From Sipunculus nudus (Eukaryota; Annelida; Sipuncula; Golfingiida; Sipunculidae), in contig CM049307.1 of assembly GCA_026874595.1 (NCBI GenBank), positions 46,873,678 through 46,937,677 on the forward strand: a stretch of DNA of 64,000 nt, written 5' to 3'. This document shows positions 45,901-58,505 of the stretch, one piece after another. Below the pieces are notes generated by a model. That model was not told where the DNA came from, did no database searches, and worked only from the letters and a program-made list of their open reading frames with translations. Made by a program: the position numbers and the translations under genes. Each line of letters opens with the position of its first letter. Position 1 is the first letter of the stretch.

Positions 45901-46570
45901 AAGGTGATCTCGTGTTACTGAAGCATGACAGTGTTCCACATGAAACGCACACACGTGAACATGACGGATATTAAAGAAGATTCTGATGGAGGTCTGTACG
46001 CCCTGACTACAGATTCTAGTTTGTTATCAATTTAAAGATGTACTGGTGATATTTTTTGTTTTATGTTTCAACGTTTCTAAAGATCTTAACAAATATATGT
46101 GAACCAACCCCCCCCCCCCCCCTAAAACCCAACCCTCAAGTTGTCGGGTTTTTTTTTTTTTAAAAAAAACTTCATAAAACATATCAATTGGCCGAACTTT
46201 TGAAACCATAGTTATCATGAATTGATATTTTTGAATGTATAAAAATCAACATACCTGTAACCCATAAAAAAATTGTCAAACGGTAGTCACATCACTGGAC
46301 TCAGTGCCCAGTGCTGACCAAACCGAAAAGCCCTCGCATTGAAAGCGGAGTCATGTGGTCTTTGGATAAAAAACCCTTTACTTCCTTTTGAGAGAGAAAT
46401 TTACTTATGAGGCGTTACACTGGAAATGGGGATCAATGGGGATTATATTGTGGACCCGCGTCTCCGCGTATTGCACGGAAATGCCTTTTGGGCAGGACAT
46501 GCTCTCTGGCCACGGTCTTAACAGGCCAGTGAAAATCCCCGAGGCGCCTCCTGAAAAGCGTCACAGGCGT
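45901..46570 (+). repeat. Tandem segmental duplication, unit 2
   Basis: Diverged copy of 45,189-45,735, offset by 712 bp at its start and about 850 bp at its end because of insertions. Markers include CATGACAGTGTTCCACATGA, a C-run at about 46,107-46,122, AACCATAGTTATCATGA and CGCCTCCTGAAAAGCG. Confidence 0.8.
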
Positions 46571-49169
46571 TGAGGACCTTGCAGCACAAAAGATATAGGG
46601 GCACCTAATGGGGAAATATTAAAATTATCAATTATTCAGCTTAATTGGCATAATCCCGCAAAATAAAACAAACTTGTTCTAGAAGAGTACACCACCGATA
46701 AGTCTGCCGAATTTGGAGAGTAAAATAAGAACGGAAGCAGTTAAACCGTGGTCTAGAAAAAAACCAACTCCGTTTTAATTTTACAGATATCAATGATAAT
46801 CTGTTTTATGCGTAAGTACCAGCTCAATCCAGGTTCGCTTTATCAGCTGTCCTTTCAGCACGCCGGCGTCATCAATAGATGCAGTTGTATACCCAGCTGT
46901 TACAATAAAGACTAGCATATTACCCGTTCCTGTGTTCGGACAGGTAAGTGAGAATTTTCCACGGAGAAATTTCGTCACAACGTTTTAGTGCCGGATTGTA
47001 ACTTGTACAGGGTTTTCGTAGGAGCCCCTTAGACTTTTACACGGATAAATAAGCAAAGCAGACGACATCCGATTGGAAATTACAAAGATACCATATTAGC
47101 GGTGCCAAATGCACGCCAGCAAGCATCCGGTTTGATCCGGTTTTCTCACCCAAGCCATGAGAATTGCTTGGCTTGTTTCAATCATGGCAGGCGAGCCTAC
47201 CATGTGACACAAGCCTCGCAAACCTCACGGCTTGCATTACATTTCATTGGGCTATAACCAATACTTGTTTGACCTTTATAACATGGCAATCAAAGGGTGT
47301 AAGCAAGTCTGAGCAAGTATCAGGAAATATAAGGTTTTTCTTTGCCACTTTTCATGCTTACTTCCTGATCATAAACACAAGCTCCAAGGAGAGCATAATC
47401 TATCGATAAACATAAGATTTGTATTCATGGCAGGTCTCAATAAACGTTATGTATTAATATCTTATAATTACATAATCAGGGCAACCTATAGTCTGCCTGA
47501 GATAAACCTACAAAATACGCATCTAAAAAGGACACATTTCAGTTTAAAAGTGTACAAAATTCCCATAAACACGTTTGTTTAAAATGTCTTAGTATATCGC
47601 CATTAAAGATTCTTGACACATATATGGGAGAAAATAACACCATCATTTATTGAATAAAAACAAGTTCTTTACCAAATATCAATCCGAAAGAGCCTATATT
47701 TTATTTACATTTTATATATTGTGAACAGGAATGTCGTAGTTTGAACGATGAAAACATAAGTACTTGAAAGCCAGATAACTTACCTTTTCCATAGAACTAA
47801 TGTGATTTTTGGCTTACGCTGTGTACATATTAATCAAATGTAGGTAATTCCATTTAAGAAAGGTTCTTATACGGACTCTGTATGGATGTTTGAGCTTGTT
47901 TATTTAAAAACACAGCTTTGTAGACTGTTTTTTGGTTGAATATGTGCGGAGGTTGCTCTAGTACCAAAACGCCCTTTACAAAACTCTGGTACGCTGCCTT
48001 GCCGTCAGATGACCTTGTTAAATGTGCTTGGATTATTTTGGCGCCATCTCCCATCTCGGCGTTTTCTGGCCTGTATTCTTATTAATAGGTCAAGGTTTAA
48101 TATTTAGTTAATAGACGCTGGAAACCTAAATAGGTGTCTTTAACAACGACTTTCTTTATCATTAGCAAAAGTAGTAAAAAAGAAAAAAAACTTAGTTCAT
48201 TTAGTCTGTTTTGATTCACCCTGATCGCTATGTTTCTAAATGGACTCTATTTATACACTATGGTTACTCTCAAGAAGATTCTGGAGAACACAACGTAGAT
48301 CTAAACAACGTGGTTAATTTTTACATAGCTGGCAGCCACGCGCTGAATAGTCTGCAACTTTCACTTCGGGGTTGATTCGTAAGTGTATAGTTGTAATTGG
48401 AAAATAAACAGTTGTAATTTTACATTTCTGCAATTTTTTCCCAGTGACAGACAAAAAAATATGCTTACGTCAATTAGTAATTGAATTTTACAGATCGCTT
48501 ATATCAAAGATCACACACCATATTATTGGTTGCGGTGAAATATTTTGTTATAATTCTCCAAATAATTATGTATAATTTGTTATATTTCTATTTATACTTT
48601 ATTGATCGTATTTATATTATGTAAACATTATAATTTATAGGTGAAGACAAAGCATTGGTTTTAGTTAAGATTCAATGAACGCAATAAAAAAAAAGTTTAT
48701 GTCAAAAAAAAAAGATTCATTGTTAAATTGAAAGGTCTTGGTCCCTGAGGACTGCAGTCTCTTGGTCTACAGCTGCTTTCTTTTTTTTGGGGGGGGGGGG
48801 GGCTATAGGCCGCACTGTATGCTGACCAGTGAATGTCTAATTACAAATTATTTCTACAGTTTTCACACTTCCATGCAATATCTACTCTGTTTCACGTGAC
48901 CACAAAACGTGCAACTGGAAATGGAAACGTGCTGTTCACAGCAGGTTACACAGCCACTAATGTAAACATAGCAAAACTACAAACGTTGGCAGCGTGTTGT
49001 AGTATGTTTTATCAGATATACTGTTCACCACGTTTATACGCGCATGATTAATTGGACAAACGGATATAAAAGGCCTTTGAATGTCTATAAAACCGTCACT
49101 ATTTTCACAAGGTGGTAATGGTGGTCTTAAAAGGATGTCCCACATAAAGAACCGCCGGTAGGGCATTTG
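46571..49169. other. Mostly unique stretch, no gene recognised
   Basis: Contains a minus-strand frame at 46,790-46,978 and a plus-strand frame at 48,833-49,051 that share a TAGYT peptide core (see findings). Also holds a repeat D copy (47,996-48,052) and a G-run of about 14 at 48,789-48,802. Confidence 0.4.
47996..48052 (+). repeat. Dispersed repeat D, copy 4 (partial)
   Basis: TTGCCGTCAGATGACCTTGT then AAATGTGCTTGGATTATTTT and GGCGCCATCTCCC, matching the first half of copies 2 and 3. The TATAAACACGTGG half is absent. Confidence 0.55.
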
Positions 49170-49370
49170 TTACACAAATTTTGTTTGAGTCCTAATTAGC
49201 CCCTTCTTCGACCGATTTTCATAAATTTCTTTACCGTATGTGGCAGAGAATTTCGTTATCTGAAAAATATTGACTGTTTTTATTCTGGCATGTAGAAACT
49301 CGGCTAAAAGTCACCCTGTAAATTAGGACGGCTAGCTCTGTCGATTAGCACACAAACATAATTTGTGTAA
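49170..49370. mobile_element. MITE-like element with TTACACAAATT ends
   Basis: TTACACAAATTTTGTTTGAG from 49,170 faces the reverse complement TTACACAAATTATGTTTGTG ending at 49,370. The outer 11 bp are identical, and the match continues with scattered differences for about 28 bp. The 201-bp unit has no coding frame. No convincing target-site duplication. Confidence 0.65.
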
Positions 49371-50079
49371 GTTATTGTCTGTACAGTCGACAAAATTTTA
49401 TATGATTCCCAGCTCTATGTGACAAGTATTAGTTGGTAAAAGGCTTAATGGACCTCTTTTACAGAAGAGTGTGGCTGGTCCCTATTAGAGATTAGCAGGA
49501 AAGTTGTCTTTGCCGTCTTCCGTCAATTGATTAAGTGAATGCCGCAACAGCACTTATACCTTTTTATCTTTAATGCAAGTTTGAGTAATGTAAGAGACCA
49601 CGGTACGAGCTTATATAGAAATATGGCAAATGAAGTAACAACAGATTTTGATATAGAGAGATTTAATAAGCTGACTTTGTTACAACTCGGGGAAACGCCA
49701 ATAACATTCCGACAGACAATTAATGTATGCATTCATTTAATTACTTAACATAGTATTTTGAATCAGAGATGAGATAAAGGGTTCTTTTAACCAGGTTGAA
49801 ATATAAATATTTTTTAAATATTCGGATTATCTACACATGTATATTAAAAGTAAGTATGGAATAATATGTCGTTGTTATCGTAGTTCTCCAAACTATCTAT
49901 ATTTTGTTAAATGTTGTTTTTATATGAGAGAGAGGGAGAGACAGAGAGATGTATATAGTTTTCTTTGTACAGGTGATTTATATAAGAATATTTATTAAAA
50001 GTAACGGCTAGTATGAATAAATATGTCAATATTATCGAAGTTAAAAGAGCTATCAATTTTTCTATTATATGTGGTTGTT

Positions 50080-50121
<42 letters not shown>

Positions 50122-50574
50122 AAGGCTTCAGACACCTAGAATTCCTATCTCATTAAATTTATTCTCGAACTTGCTTATTACTGTGTATAGCTACTGAAAT
50201 ATATGTGATAAATACCATATTATGAACCCTATACATAAAAGTGGTATAAAATACAACTAAAAAGCTTAAAATTGAAATCTGTGAACTCCGACTCTGTTGA
50301 TTACAGAAAACGAAAAGACTTCCCATACGTTTAAAAAAATAACTTCCCATACGTTTTCAAATAAGGCCACTTTATTTTGCTTGATCAGTTTACAAACAGG
50401 GTGATATCAATATCAAGGGATATCAAAGGATACTTTATTTTTATTATCAATATAAAGTTAACACTCAGAGAGACGCTATGTTTCGGTCTGAAAGTGGATA
50501 CTGGCAGAGTTAGCTAAGCTCCTCGAGCACAGGAAATACTTTTTACGACACACCCTAGTTGCTCAAAATACGAA
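49371..50574. other. AT-rich spacer with GA tracts
   Basis: Contains GA-rich sequence at about 49,926-49,948 and a pure GA tract at 50,084-50,117 (about 17 units). A 15-bp direct repeat, ACTTCCCATACGTTT, lies near 50,316 and 50,342. The opposed 69-codon frames at 49,523-49,748 are not convincing genes. Confidence 0.5.
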
Positions 50575-50730
50575 GCCGCTTATCTCGAAAAATGGGTTCA
50601 CATGAAACAATGCAAAATATCAAGAGAAACATTATGCCGAATCACTAGTTTGAACCATTCATATAAGGTAGTCAGTACATCAATTATTAAACATTATACA
50701 TTATATTTTACCATATTATATTTATACCCT
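50575..50730 (+). repeat. Tandem duplication, unit 1 (156 bp)
   Basis: Begins GCCGCTTATCTCG and contains AAATGGGTTCACAT, TCAAGAG, AAACATTATGCC, GTTTGAACCAT, GTAGTCAG and TTATATTTTACCA. It abuts unit 2 exactly. At the site of unit 2's (TA)n tract this copy has only CATTCATATAAGG. Confidence 0.82.
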
Positions 50731-50829
50731 GCCGCTAATTTCGTAAAATGGGTTCACATTAAATATTGCAAAAATCAAGAGAGTCTCTCCTACAAATAGA
50801 AACATTATGCCAATTTATTCGTTTGAACC

Positions 50830-50897
<68 letters not shown>

Positions 50898-50957
50898 GTC
50901 AGGATATCAATATTTACACATTATATATTATATTTTACCAGATTATATTTATTATGG
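50731..50957 (+). repeat. Tandem duplication, unit 2, with internal (TA)n expansion
   Basis: Begins GCCGCTAATTTCG and repeats the markers of unit 1 in order. Between GAACCAT and GTAGTCAG it holds about 65 bp of TA repeats (50,830-50,894) with one TG interruption, and a short insertion near 50,785-50,800. Confidence 0.85.
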
Positions 50958-51269
50958 TAATCTTTTATTTTAAAAAAATTTAAAGTATATTATATTATTT
51001 TAGCATTTTACCACCTACTATATACTGTTATAATCTTTAACTAAACATCTATAATGTAAAAAAAAATGAAATGTTATGTATTATGAGAAAAGATAAAGGA
51101 AAGGGAGAAAATGAATTGGAAAGAACATTACCATCATTATATAATGTCGTTTCAAATATTATAGTGACCATGAACGCTATTGTTTCGGAGTTTCGATTGT
51201 ATACGTATAAATTTAATTCACCAAATATCTGAATAATATAAATAAATAATATAAAAAATAATATAAATA

Positions 51270-51437
51270 AAGTGAAACCTGTTTAATAAGAAAACTAATG
51301 GGACTGACCAAAAGTGGTCTAAATTCACAAGTGGCCAGGTCAGTTATAACCATAGTGAAATTTTCGGTTCACTCAAGGGTGGTCATAATAGATCGGTGAT
51401 CTTATTAAATAAGTGGTCTTTCGGACAGGTTCCACTG
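51270..51437 (+). mobile_element. Short pogo-like MITE, copy 2
   Basis: TA (51,268-51,269) precedes AAGTGAAACCTGT, canonical CAGTGAAACC with the first base changed. The right end is ACAGGTTCCACTG followed by TA (51,438-51,439). The internal CGGTTCACTCAAGGGTGGTC corresponds to the reverse of the copy at 43,608-43,804. Length 168 bp, non-coding. Confidence 0.78.
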
Positions 51438-51756
51438 TATATACTGCATTCGAGCTGAACGGCCACAAGATTCGGAACTGTCAGCTAAAAAAAAGTCCCC
51501 AGGAAGTAAATATATGCGAATAAATTTAATATTTTAATAAGTTTGAACGCCTTTTCAAGCATACAAGGGTAGGTCATGCTCGCATTATCGGTGGAGGTCG
51601 CGCGAGAATAAAACGGAAGTCACGTGATTCACGTCCCCGTGGGGTTAAACGTGGCATTGCTTTGAATGAGCCCATCAGACGCACCCTGCCTTCGGGGCAT
51701 TACGAAGCTATTTCGAGGTCTCTCTTTTGTGTTTAGTTACTCCTGAATACCGATAA

Positions 51757-51940
51757 GCGTCCAGCTGAGAGGTTCTTCCTCCGTTAAAATGCATTAATAT
51801 CAACTTCAGTGAGTTTCTCCGTGTTAAACTTGCTTTGAGTCGCCTTATGTCTAGCTGGAAGATTTACTGCGTGTCAAATGTGTTTGGAGTTCAATTCCAA
51901 TGAGGTCTTCACTCCGTGTTACGTTGGCTTTATTTACCCG
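51757..51940 (+). repeat. Degenerate tandem repeat, about 45-bp units
   Basis: Four loosely related phrases recur: GAGAGGTTCTTCCTCCGTTA, GTGAGTTTCTCCGTGTTAAA, GGAAGATTTACTGCGTGTCA and GAGGTCTTCACTCCGTGTTA, near 51,768, 51,808, 51,856 and 51,900. Divergence is high. Confidence 0.4.
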
Positions 51941-54900
51941 GATATAAAGTTGCTATCTTATAAGAGGATTTTATAGATCCGGATGAAACGGCCCGGGCCG
52001 AGACAGTGTCTGACCTTGCCGAGGCCGTCGTCTGCTGCGCTACAGCTCCCGAATGTATAAATAGTGCCACCTGTTACTGTGACATTTCAGCGGAAATGAC
52101 TTGGCACAGGTTACAAGTCTTCTAGTTTAAATGCAAAATTAAAACGAAATAATCAAAGTGTGGTTCTACTGGACGTCGGGCATTTCCGAAAATGTTTCAA
52201 GATTTCTCTTCCTGTTGCTTGACTTTATTGAATATTCCAGCCCCCCCCCCCCCCCCCTCCCCAATTCACCGTCATTGCAAACCAGTTAAGCGATTCCGAA
52301 AACTCCTATATACATGCGATCATTTCAACCGAGATACGTACCTGAAGAGTGAGAGCTATCACAACATTGCTCCCACAAAAGAGTAATGTAGTACCAATGG
52401 ATGAAGTCGAACTAACTGAACATCAATTAATTATAAACGCTTCCAATATGGTTGAGCACTATCACATGGATGTATTGAATTCATATTATGTGAACATATG
52501 CAAATTATACATACATACACACACACATATATATATATATATTAAAACTTCCCCTTAGGCACTCAATAAAACACGTTTACCGGGTCTAATTAACAATTTA
52601 GCGTTGCAGAGAAAGGTTGATTTCTGTAAATAAACTGAACATAAAGAAGTGTGCGCTTACTCGCAGCTTTACTGGTGGTGGTGACACGTTTTTCATTTAA
52701 GGGTCTCAGGCCTTGATAACCTCAGCCATAGACCTCGAAATATTTTCAGATACTTGTTGAGGTAATATTGTATATTCCTCACATGTAGACGTCTAGAAAT
52801 TACTCCATGGTCCATACAGCTCCGGGCCAATCTATGTGCCTTCATGAAGGGCTGCCTCTGAGGTTATACATCGGGTAGCCTTCATGATTCGTGATTGGTG
52901 ACTCGTTATCTATTGAGATGTGACTTTATAACTGAGGCAGGGTGATGATATACGCTAATGGTATCCCTAAATTATGGCTAAGATTTGCTAATGCAAGTTG
53001 GGGATGTCTAATAAAACTACAGCAATATACCCAGACTCACATACTTGGATTTCTATATCAAGTTCAGAGGGGTCCCCTTGCAAACTTATAAGAGATTTTT
53101 TTTATGCAATAAATCTTCAAGAAAGATTATGTATGCCATTATATGGTTTCTCTTTGCACTACATTGCCAGAAAAATTTGGCTTCGTGGGTAAGGTCGCTA
53201 ATATTAAAACGACAACCGATTGTTTCTTGAAGATTACTTTTTTGGAGAACCAAAACCTTTCCTTTCCTGTATTTGATAATATATATTTATGTATTTGATC
53301 ATATATATTTATATTTTTGATTATATACATATATACTTATACTTATATAAGTGTTTCTTCTTGAGTCCATAACAGTGGGCCAAAGTCCGATCTGTCAAAA
53401 TATAATAATATTTCCGGTAATATAATGTAAACAAAGAGATAAAAACAAAACAAAATAATAAAGGGAAAAACTAAGATCTTCATTAATTATTAGAAAGGGT
53501 CAATGATGTAAACATGTTTTCTGCACAGAACCCTTTGCATATTGAAACCTACTACAAACATGTCTTGAATGTCATTATAGAATTCATCTCCGTCCAAACA
53601 TATGGGTTGTTCTAACTTCATTTAAGTTGAATAGGGGGGGGGGGCATGTGACGTAATACATATGTGATAGTTACATATGTAAGTCTCGATCTGTTTCGGA
53701 GTATTCTTTAAAAGGAGAGGTTTAAATCCTCATTACTGCCAATGGCAAGGATTCGTACTCTAAATCCGTGATTTGGTGAGTGGTGACATTTAGAGTCCGA
53801 TTTAATCAGGGTATAAATCACTAGCTGATGGTGATGATGATTAGGCTTAATGTACATGGCTTCTAAGAGTGATGGAATCAGGGTTATCACATTTCTAATG
53901 AACTCCTTCCTGGCAATCCTCCCTTCTGCTACTAGACATAGGCATCTGTTTCACATCGTACGACTTAAATTCAAACTGTCGTTGTAAATTGCTACATTTT
54001 GCAATAAGGATGTTTAGGGTTGACAATGTTACATCTGTATTATGAGATCATCAGCATAGTTATACAATGTAAAAGAATATGAAGAAAATAAATCCATAAA
54101 TGTGCAAGGGGTAATAGCTGCTTACTTTAAATCTATATTTTTTCTTCTGATCAGCGCTCATAGACATTCAACATTTTATATAATCTGTAAAGGGGCAGCT
54201 GTAAATGTTATCAGTTGCTCTATTAAGAATGGGCAAATCTCGTTTCCTTTACACCTTTTTTATATATATGATTTGTTTTATATAATATGTAAGGACGACC
54301 AACATGTTAAATTAGCTCCCTCTTGCCTCCAGATCCACTTCCCGATATTTATTTGGAATCACTGAATAACCTCTTGACTTCTTTTACACACGAAAAAAAC
54401 AGATGAGCATAAACAGACATAATACTATTGTAAGTCACATCTGGATGTTGAACAACAATAAATGTCTACATACCTTACTTGTTCAAACTTAAGGGTTGTA
54501 TTAATACCGTTGGGCACGAAGCTGACCTGACGGAATCTGTTTCCAGCTGAAGCCATTGGGGAAATTGCAGTGATCTCAAGTTATGTGATGAACCATTTGA
54601 AAACATGTCATAGATAAACTATAAATTTACGGGGTAATATATGATAAAATTCAAACATACGAAAAATATAATAGAAGCACCCTGACCTATACCATAATAA
54701 AGATGCTATAAATATACTAAAAAGTACCATACAGACACTGTAAACGGTGCCTGCATCGGTAAAGATATTGTGACACCATGTTTCATTTATCAAGTATGTA
54801 GGACTCATACACCTCAGCTAAAGGGCCGAAGGGAAATTTAGTGAATTCCCAGTGTAACTCCCAGGTTTATGAAGACCCCCGGAGTGAAAAGTTAGGTTTT

Positions 54901-55947
54901 TAAGTTGTTGCGTTGACGTGCACATGTACTAATAGCCTTAAGAATGACATATTTTTCATATTATCACCTTTTGTTAAGCAGAATGGCCCTAAGCTTACGC
55001 CACGTTCTAAAGATATATCTGTGTCTGTGGTAAGCGCCATGTTTGTATTCAGGGACTCTTGTTACGATGTATTGAAACTGCTCTTTCCCCGGGCGACATC
55101 GCCTGCCGTATGCATGGAAATTTTGATACATTAGCGTCACAAATCACCTCTTGTATACTACCATTTATAAGGTCACCCCATAAACAGCGGGATACGGTTT
55201 CCTATAAGATAAGTGCTTTTATCATCCCGATATTATAACCATTCACGTATACATTTTGTATTTTATTCTAAAACCCTGTCCTTCAGGGACGGGCTGGTAA
55301 TGACAAGAAGCATATAATGACAATTTCTAAAGCCCCGGTCTAAGATTCATATGTTATGCAATACGTGTTCAAAGACAGACACGTAGTTTGTTCCAAGTCC
55401 TGTAACACTGAATAAAGTGACTATATATTGCTCAAACTTGTGATTTTAATTATGTTTTGATTTTTAAAGCAAAAAATACTCATTCAAAGAGGTATTATTA
55501 CAGGAATATTTGATTTATGACACATAAAATAAAAAGGAAATTCTTTCATTGTGTTTCTTTTTCCACCTTCGTCTATCTTTTTGTGCATTTAGTCTGTCGA
55601 CAATATATATTCCACTCATTACTCATCCAGGATTCCCGAGTTTTTTAGATAGAGAATAGGAGTTTTTTTTATAAATAGTCTCGATGCAGATTACAATATT
55701 CCGCCTGACGTCGTTTTAAAAGCAGGCTTTAGGTCTATTTGTCGGAGCCGGATATGTTTCTGATTGTACAATGATTTAAACATTTTATATAAGAAGAGTT
55801 TAGATTATCCTACAAACCTTTATTGCAGGCACAAGTATCGACATGTCCATTGAACGATAAGTAACATTTAGATATTACATTTTGTATAAACGATGAAAAG
55901 CGGTTCTTAAGACCAAGCAAAAGCTCTTTAAGGGCTAATCATATAGC

Positions 55948-56346
55948 ATGCATTTACTGGTATTCTTTACAGTTTCTTTAACTATTAATTTTTTTTATAA
56001 ATTTTGTTATCTTAAAACTGTTGGTGTTTTTTATATCAATGAACTGAAACACTTTAATAGGAAAAACGTATGCGGTGGGTGGGGTTGGGGTTGGGATTTG
56101 TCCACCATGGCAAAAAAAGGGGCCACGGATAAGTTGCGTAACAACTGTTTAGTGCCACTGTCAATTAATATAAATTACTCTGCCTTGATCACCATAAATG
56201 TTTATTTTTCTAATACATGCACTAAACGTTTCAGAAAACTAATTCGTTTTTTTTTTGCGATAGTCTTGGTGCGAGAAAGTTACTGTACAATACTCTACAT
56301 CAAATTTATAGAAAAACGGCGGGGCGATAATTCTCCGATTCCTTAG
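55948..56346 (+). other. Unassigned 132-codon ATG open frame
   Basis: The longest frame in the window that is not dominated by a simple repeat. It starts at ATG 55,948 and stops at TAG 56,344. The first 25 residues are hydrophobic and could act as a signal peptide or membrane anchor, and a glycine/tryptophan cluster lies near residues 43-49. No family is recognised. Codons are AT-rich like the surroundings and no neighbouring exon is apparent. A chance frame is the default reading. Confidence 0.15.
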
Positions 56347-57866
56347 TCAAGTCTTAGGTCTAAGCGGTTTTTGAAAGCCCGGCGGCCAAATCAAGACGTT
56401 ACACTCTTCTTTGATTACTTTATGTCTGCACTTAACGAAGGTATTGATGTATCAGATCCCGGGAGGGTCTTTCTAGACGTTACTTTGGTATACAGCGCCA
56501 TGTGTCAACAAGATATTAAGGCTTTAGTGAATAACAGCATAGTTAATATGGAATCCATTTTTCGCTGCTCTTAAATACAGGGTAAATATCGAAAATGCCT
56601 GATAGATTTGCATTAAAATGCCATCAAACGGCGTCTTTAAACGCGCACAGGTCACTGGGGAGTTCTTATTGAATATTGTTGGATTATTTACTACACATGG
56701 TTATTGTACCTATGCCTCCGAGTTATGAGTTAGGTTGACCGTACATTACATATATTGTACACTATTGCTATTACAGTCTAATGCGTTGAGACTACTTTCA
56801 GTGATAACCCGAACATAGGTCAGAAAAACTAATAGAAACCTGGGATTGTTTATAGATACATAATGACCAAACCTAATGAGTGCATGGTCCCAGAAACGTT
56901 ATATGCTTGAGACAAAGCAAATAATAAATCAAATTAGTAATTTTTCTCGGGCTTATTACGTAGAGGATGCCAACGAGAGGGCAACCGGTCCGACCAGGTC
57001 ATATGTTCAGGTTTATATTAAAGAAAAATTGGATCAGTCAGACCAAACGGAACGTTTGAACCTGGCTTCATGCTGGTATCATAAACAGACGTAGAGCATC
57101 TCACAGACAGATAAATGTAGCAATAAACACTGACGAAAACACTACCTCCTGTAAGAAAAAAAATAGTAATGGCAATAAGAAAGCGGGATGAAAACGACCG
57201 GGGACATACTCTTTTACAGGCGAGGGACAACTTCCAAGAAAACAGTTTCCATGTTTTTTTTTCAAGTTTTTAATTGACATGGCCATGCATGCTCAGTGAA
57301 ACCGTGCAACTGGCCAATATTTCCATTCCAAACATCTGTAAAAATGTCTCCTAACAAACATCATACTTTTCCAGTAGCTAACAGCGTTACTTGACAATTG
57401 TTTAAGTGATTTGTCTACATTGTTTTGTTTTAAAAATGCAGTGACAACAATATGATCAAGATATCTAAGATTTTTTTTTATCTAAGTCATGCAAACAGCG
57501 CTTGTAATAATACAAGGGCTGGGCAAAAAAATAAGGGTCCCTGGCCAAACCTCGCTACCCTCTCCACCGGTGTATAGGCGGATGGGGGTATATAAACCCA
57601 CCCCACCTTTTGGCAGGGAGGGTGGGGGGTGGTCAATGTAATTATCCTCCCTCCCCCCTATTCAGAGAATAATATATAGCAAATGAAATATATTAATAAA
57701 TAAATGTATATAGACTTTGGTTCCATTTATGAACTTACTATGAAATATTATATCTACACCTGGTTTAGAATTAACTTTAACTGGAAACATAATACCTTAC
57801 TTCTCTAAATCTAATACTTATAATATATTTGAACTGTGATTATATAATATTTGAAATGTGTAATAC

Positions 57867-57931
57867 ATCTCTGTTTGTCCGAAAAGCTACTTATAACATG
57901 TGATCTCTGTTTGTCCGAAAAGCTACTTATA
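57867..57931 (+). repeat. Perfect 29-bp direct repeat, period 36
   Basis: ATCTCTGTTTGTCCGAAAAG and the following CTACTTATA occur at 57,867-57,895 and again at 57,903-57,931, directly before a C-run. The identity implies a recent duplication. Confidence 0.85.
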
Positions 57932-58475
57932 GCAACGCCCCCCCCCCCCCCCGGATCATTGTTGAACTCAAGAGCTGAAATTCTCTCCAAGTGCCGCCAT
58001 CAAAACAAATTCATTCTGAAATGTTTTAAAACCTAGCATTCCTACTAATATTCTACGTGCCCCCTCACCCAAACCCCCCCCCCCCCACCCCACCACCACG
58101 AGGATCCGCTGGGCAGACTTACCTGTTAAGGTAGTTGTTCTCTCACTGCTTTGCAGTGTTGAGGGACATGGCGTTACCACTACCCCATAGTGAGTTTATC
58201 GAGTGGAGTCCACTTGGTATGAGTACAATATAGTATATTTTGACTTTATATTGTATACCGCCTCATATATTATATATTTTCATGGTATATTGTGTATTTA
58301 TATCATATGTATACCATGCCACTGATACGTTCACTACTTCCAAGACCCTATTGCAAATCATTTTACTATGCTAATTGAGCATCCTGGTAATATATCTTTG
58401 TATTATATATAAACAAAAACAACAAGTAACCTCTTTGCCCTGTTATGTTCCAGTATCGCACGTGTACCCCGACCA

Positions 58476-58505
58476 ATCCTATTGTGCCCCCGAGGACAAT
58501 AGGAT
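58476..58505. repeat. Perfect 10-bp stem-loop
   Basis: ATCCTATTGT (58,476-58,485) and ACAATAGGAT (58,496-58,505) flank a 10-nt GC-rich loop, GCCCCCGAGG. It lies about 110 bp upstream of the hammerhead motif and may belong to the same element. Confidence 0.6.

Larger units (their letters stand above)
51438..58475. other. Seven kilobases of mainly unique sequence, no gene recognised
   Basis: Landmarks are a GC-richer block at about 51,590-52,060 ending in a TATAAATAG motif, a C-run of about 18 at 52,240-52,258 and a CA/TA tract at 52,505-52,542. A hairpin ACTCTAAAT/ATTTAGAGT lies near 53,757-53,796, a purine-rich patch GGGAGGGTGGGGGG near 57,617-57,631 and C-runs near 57,939 and 58,075. Open frames of 60-87 codons are unsupported; a longer one is listed at 55,948. 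Confidence 0.4.
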
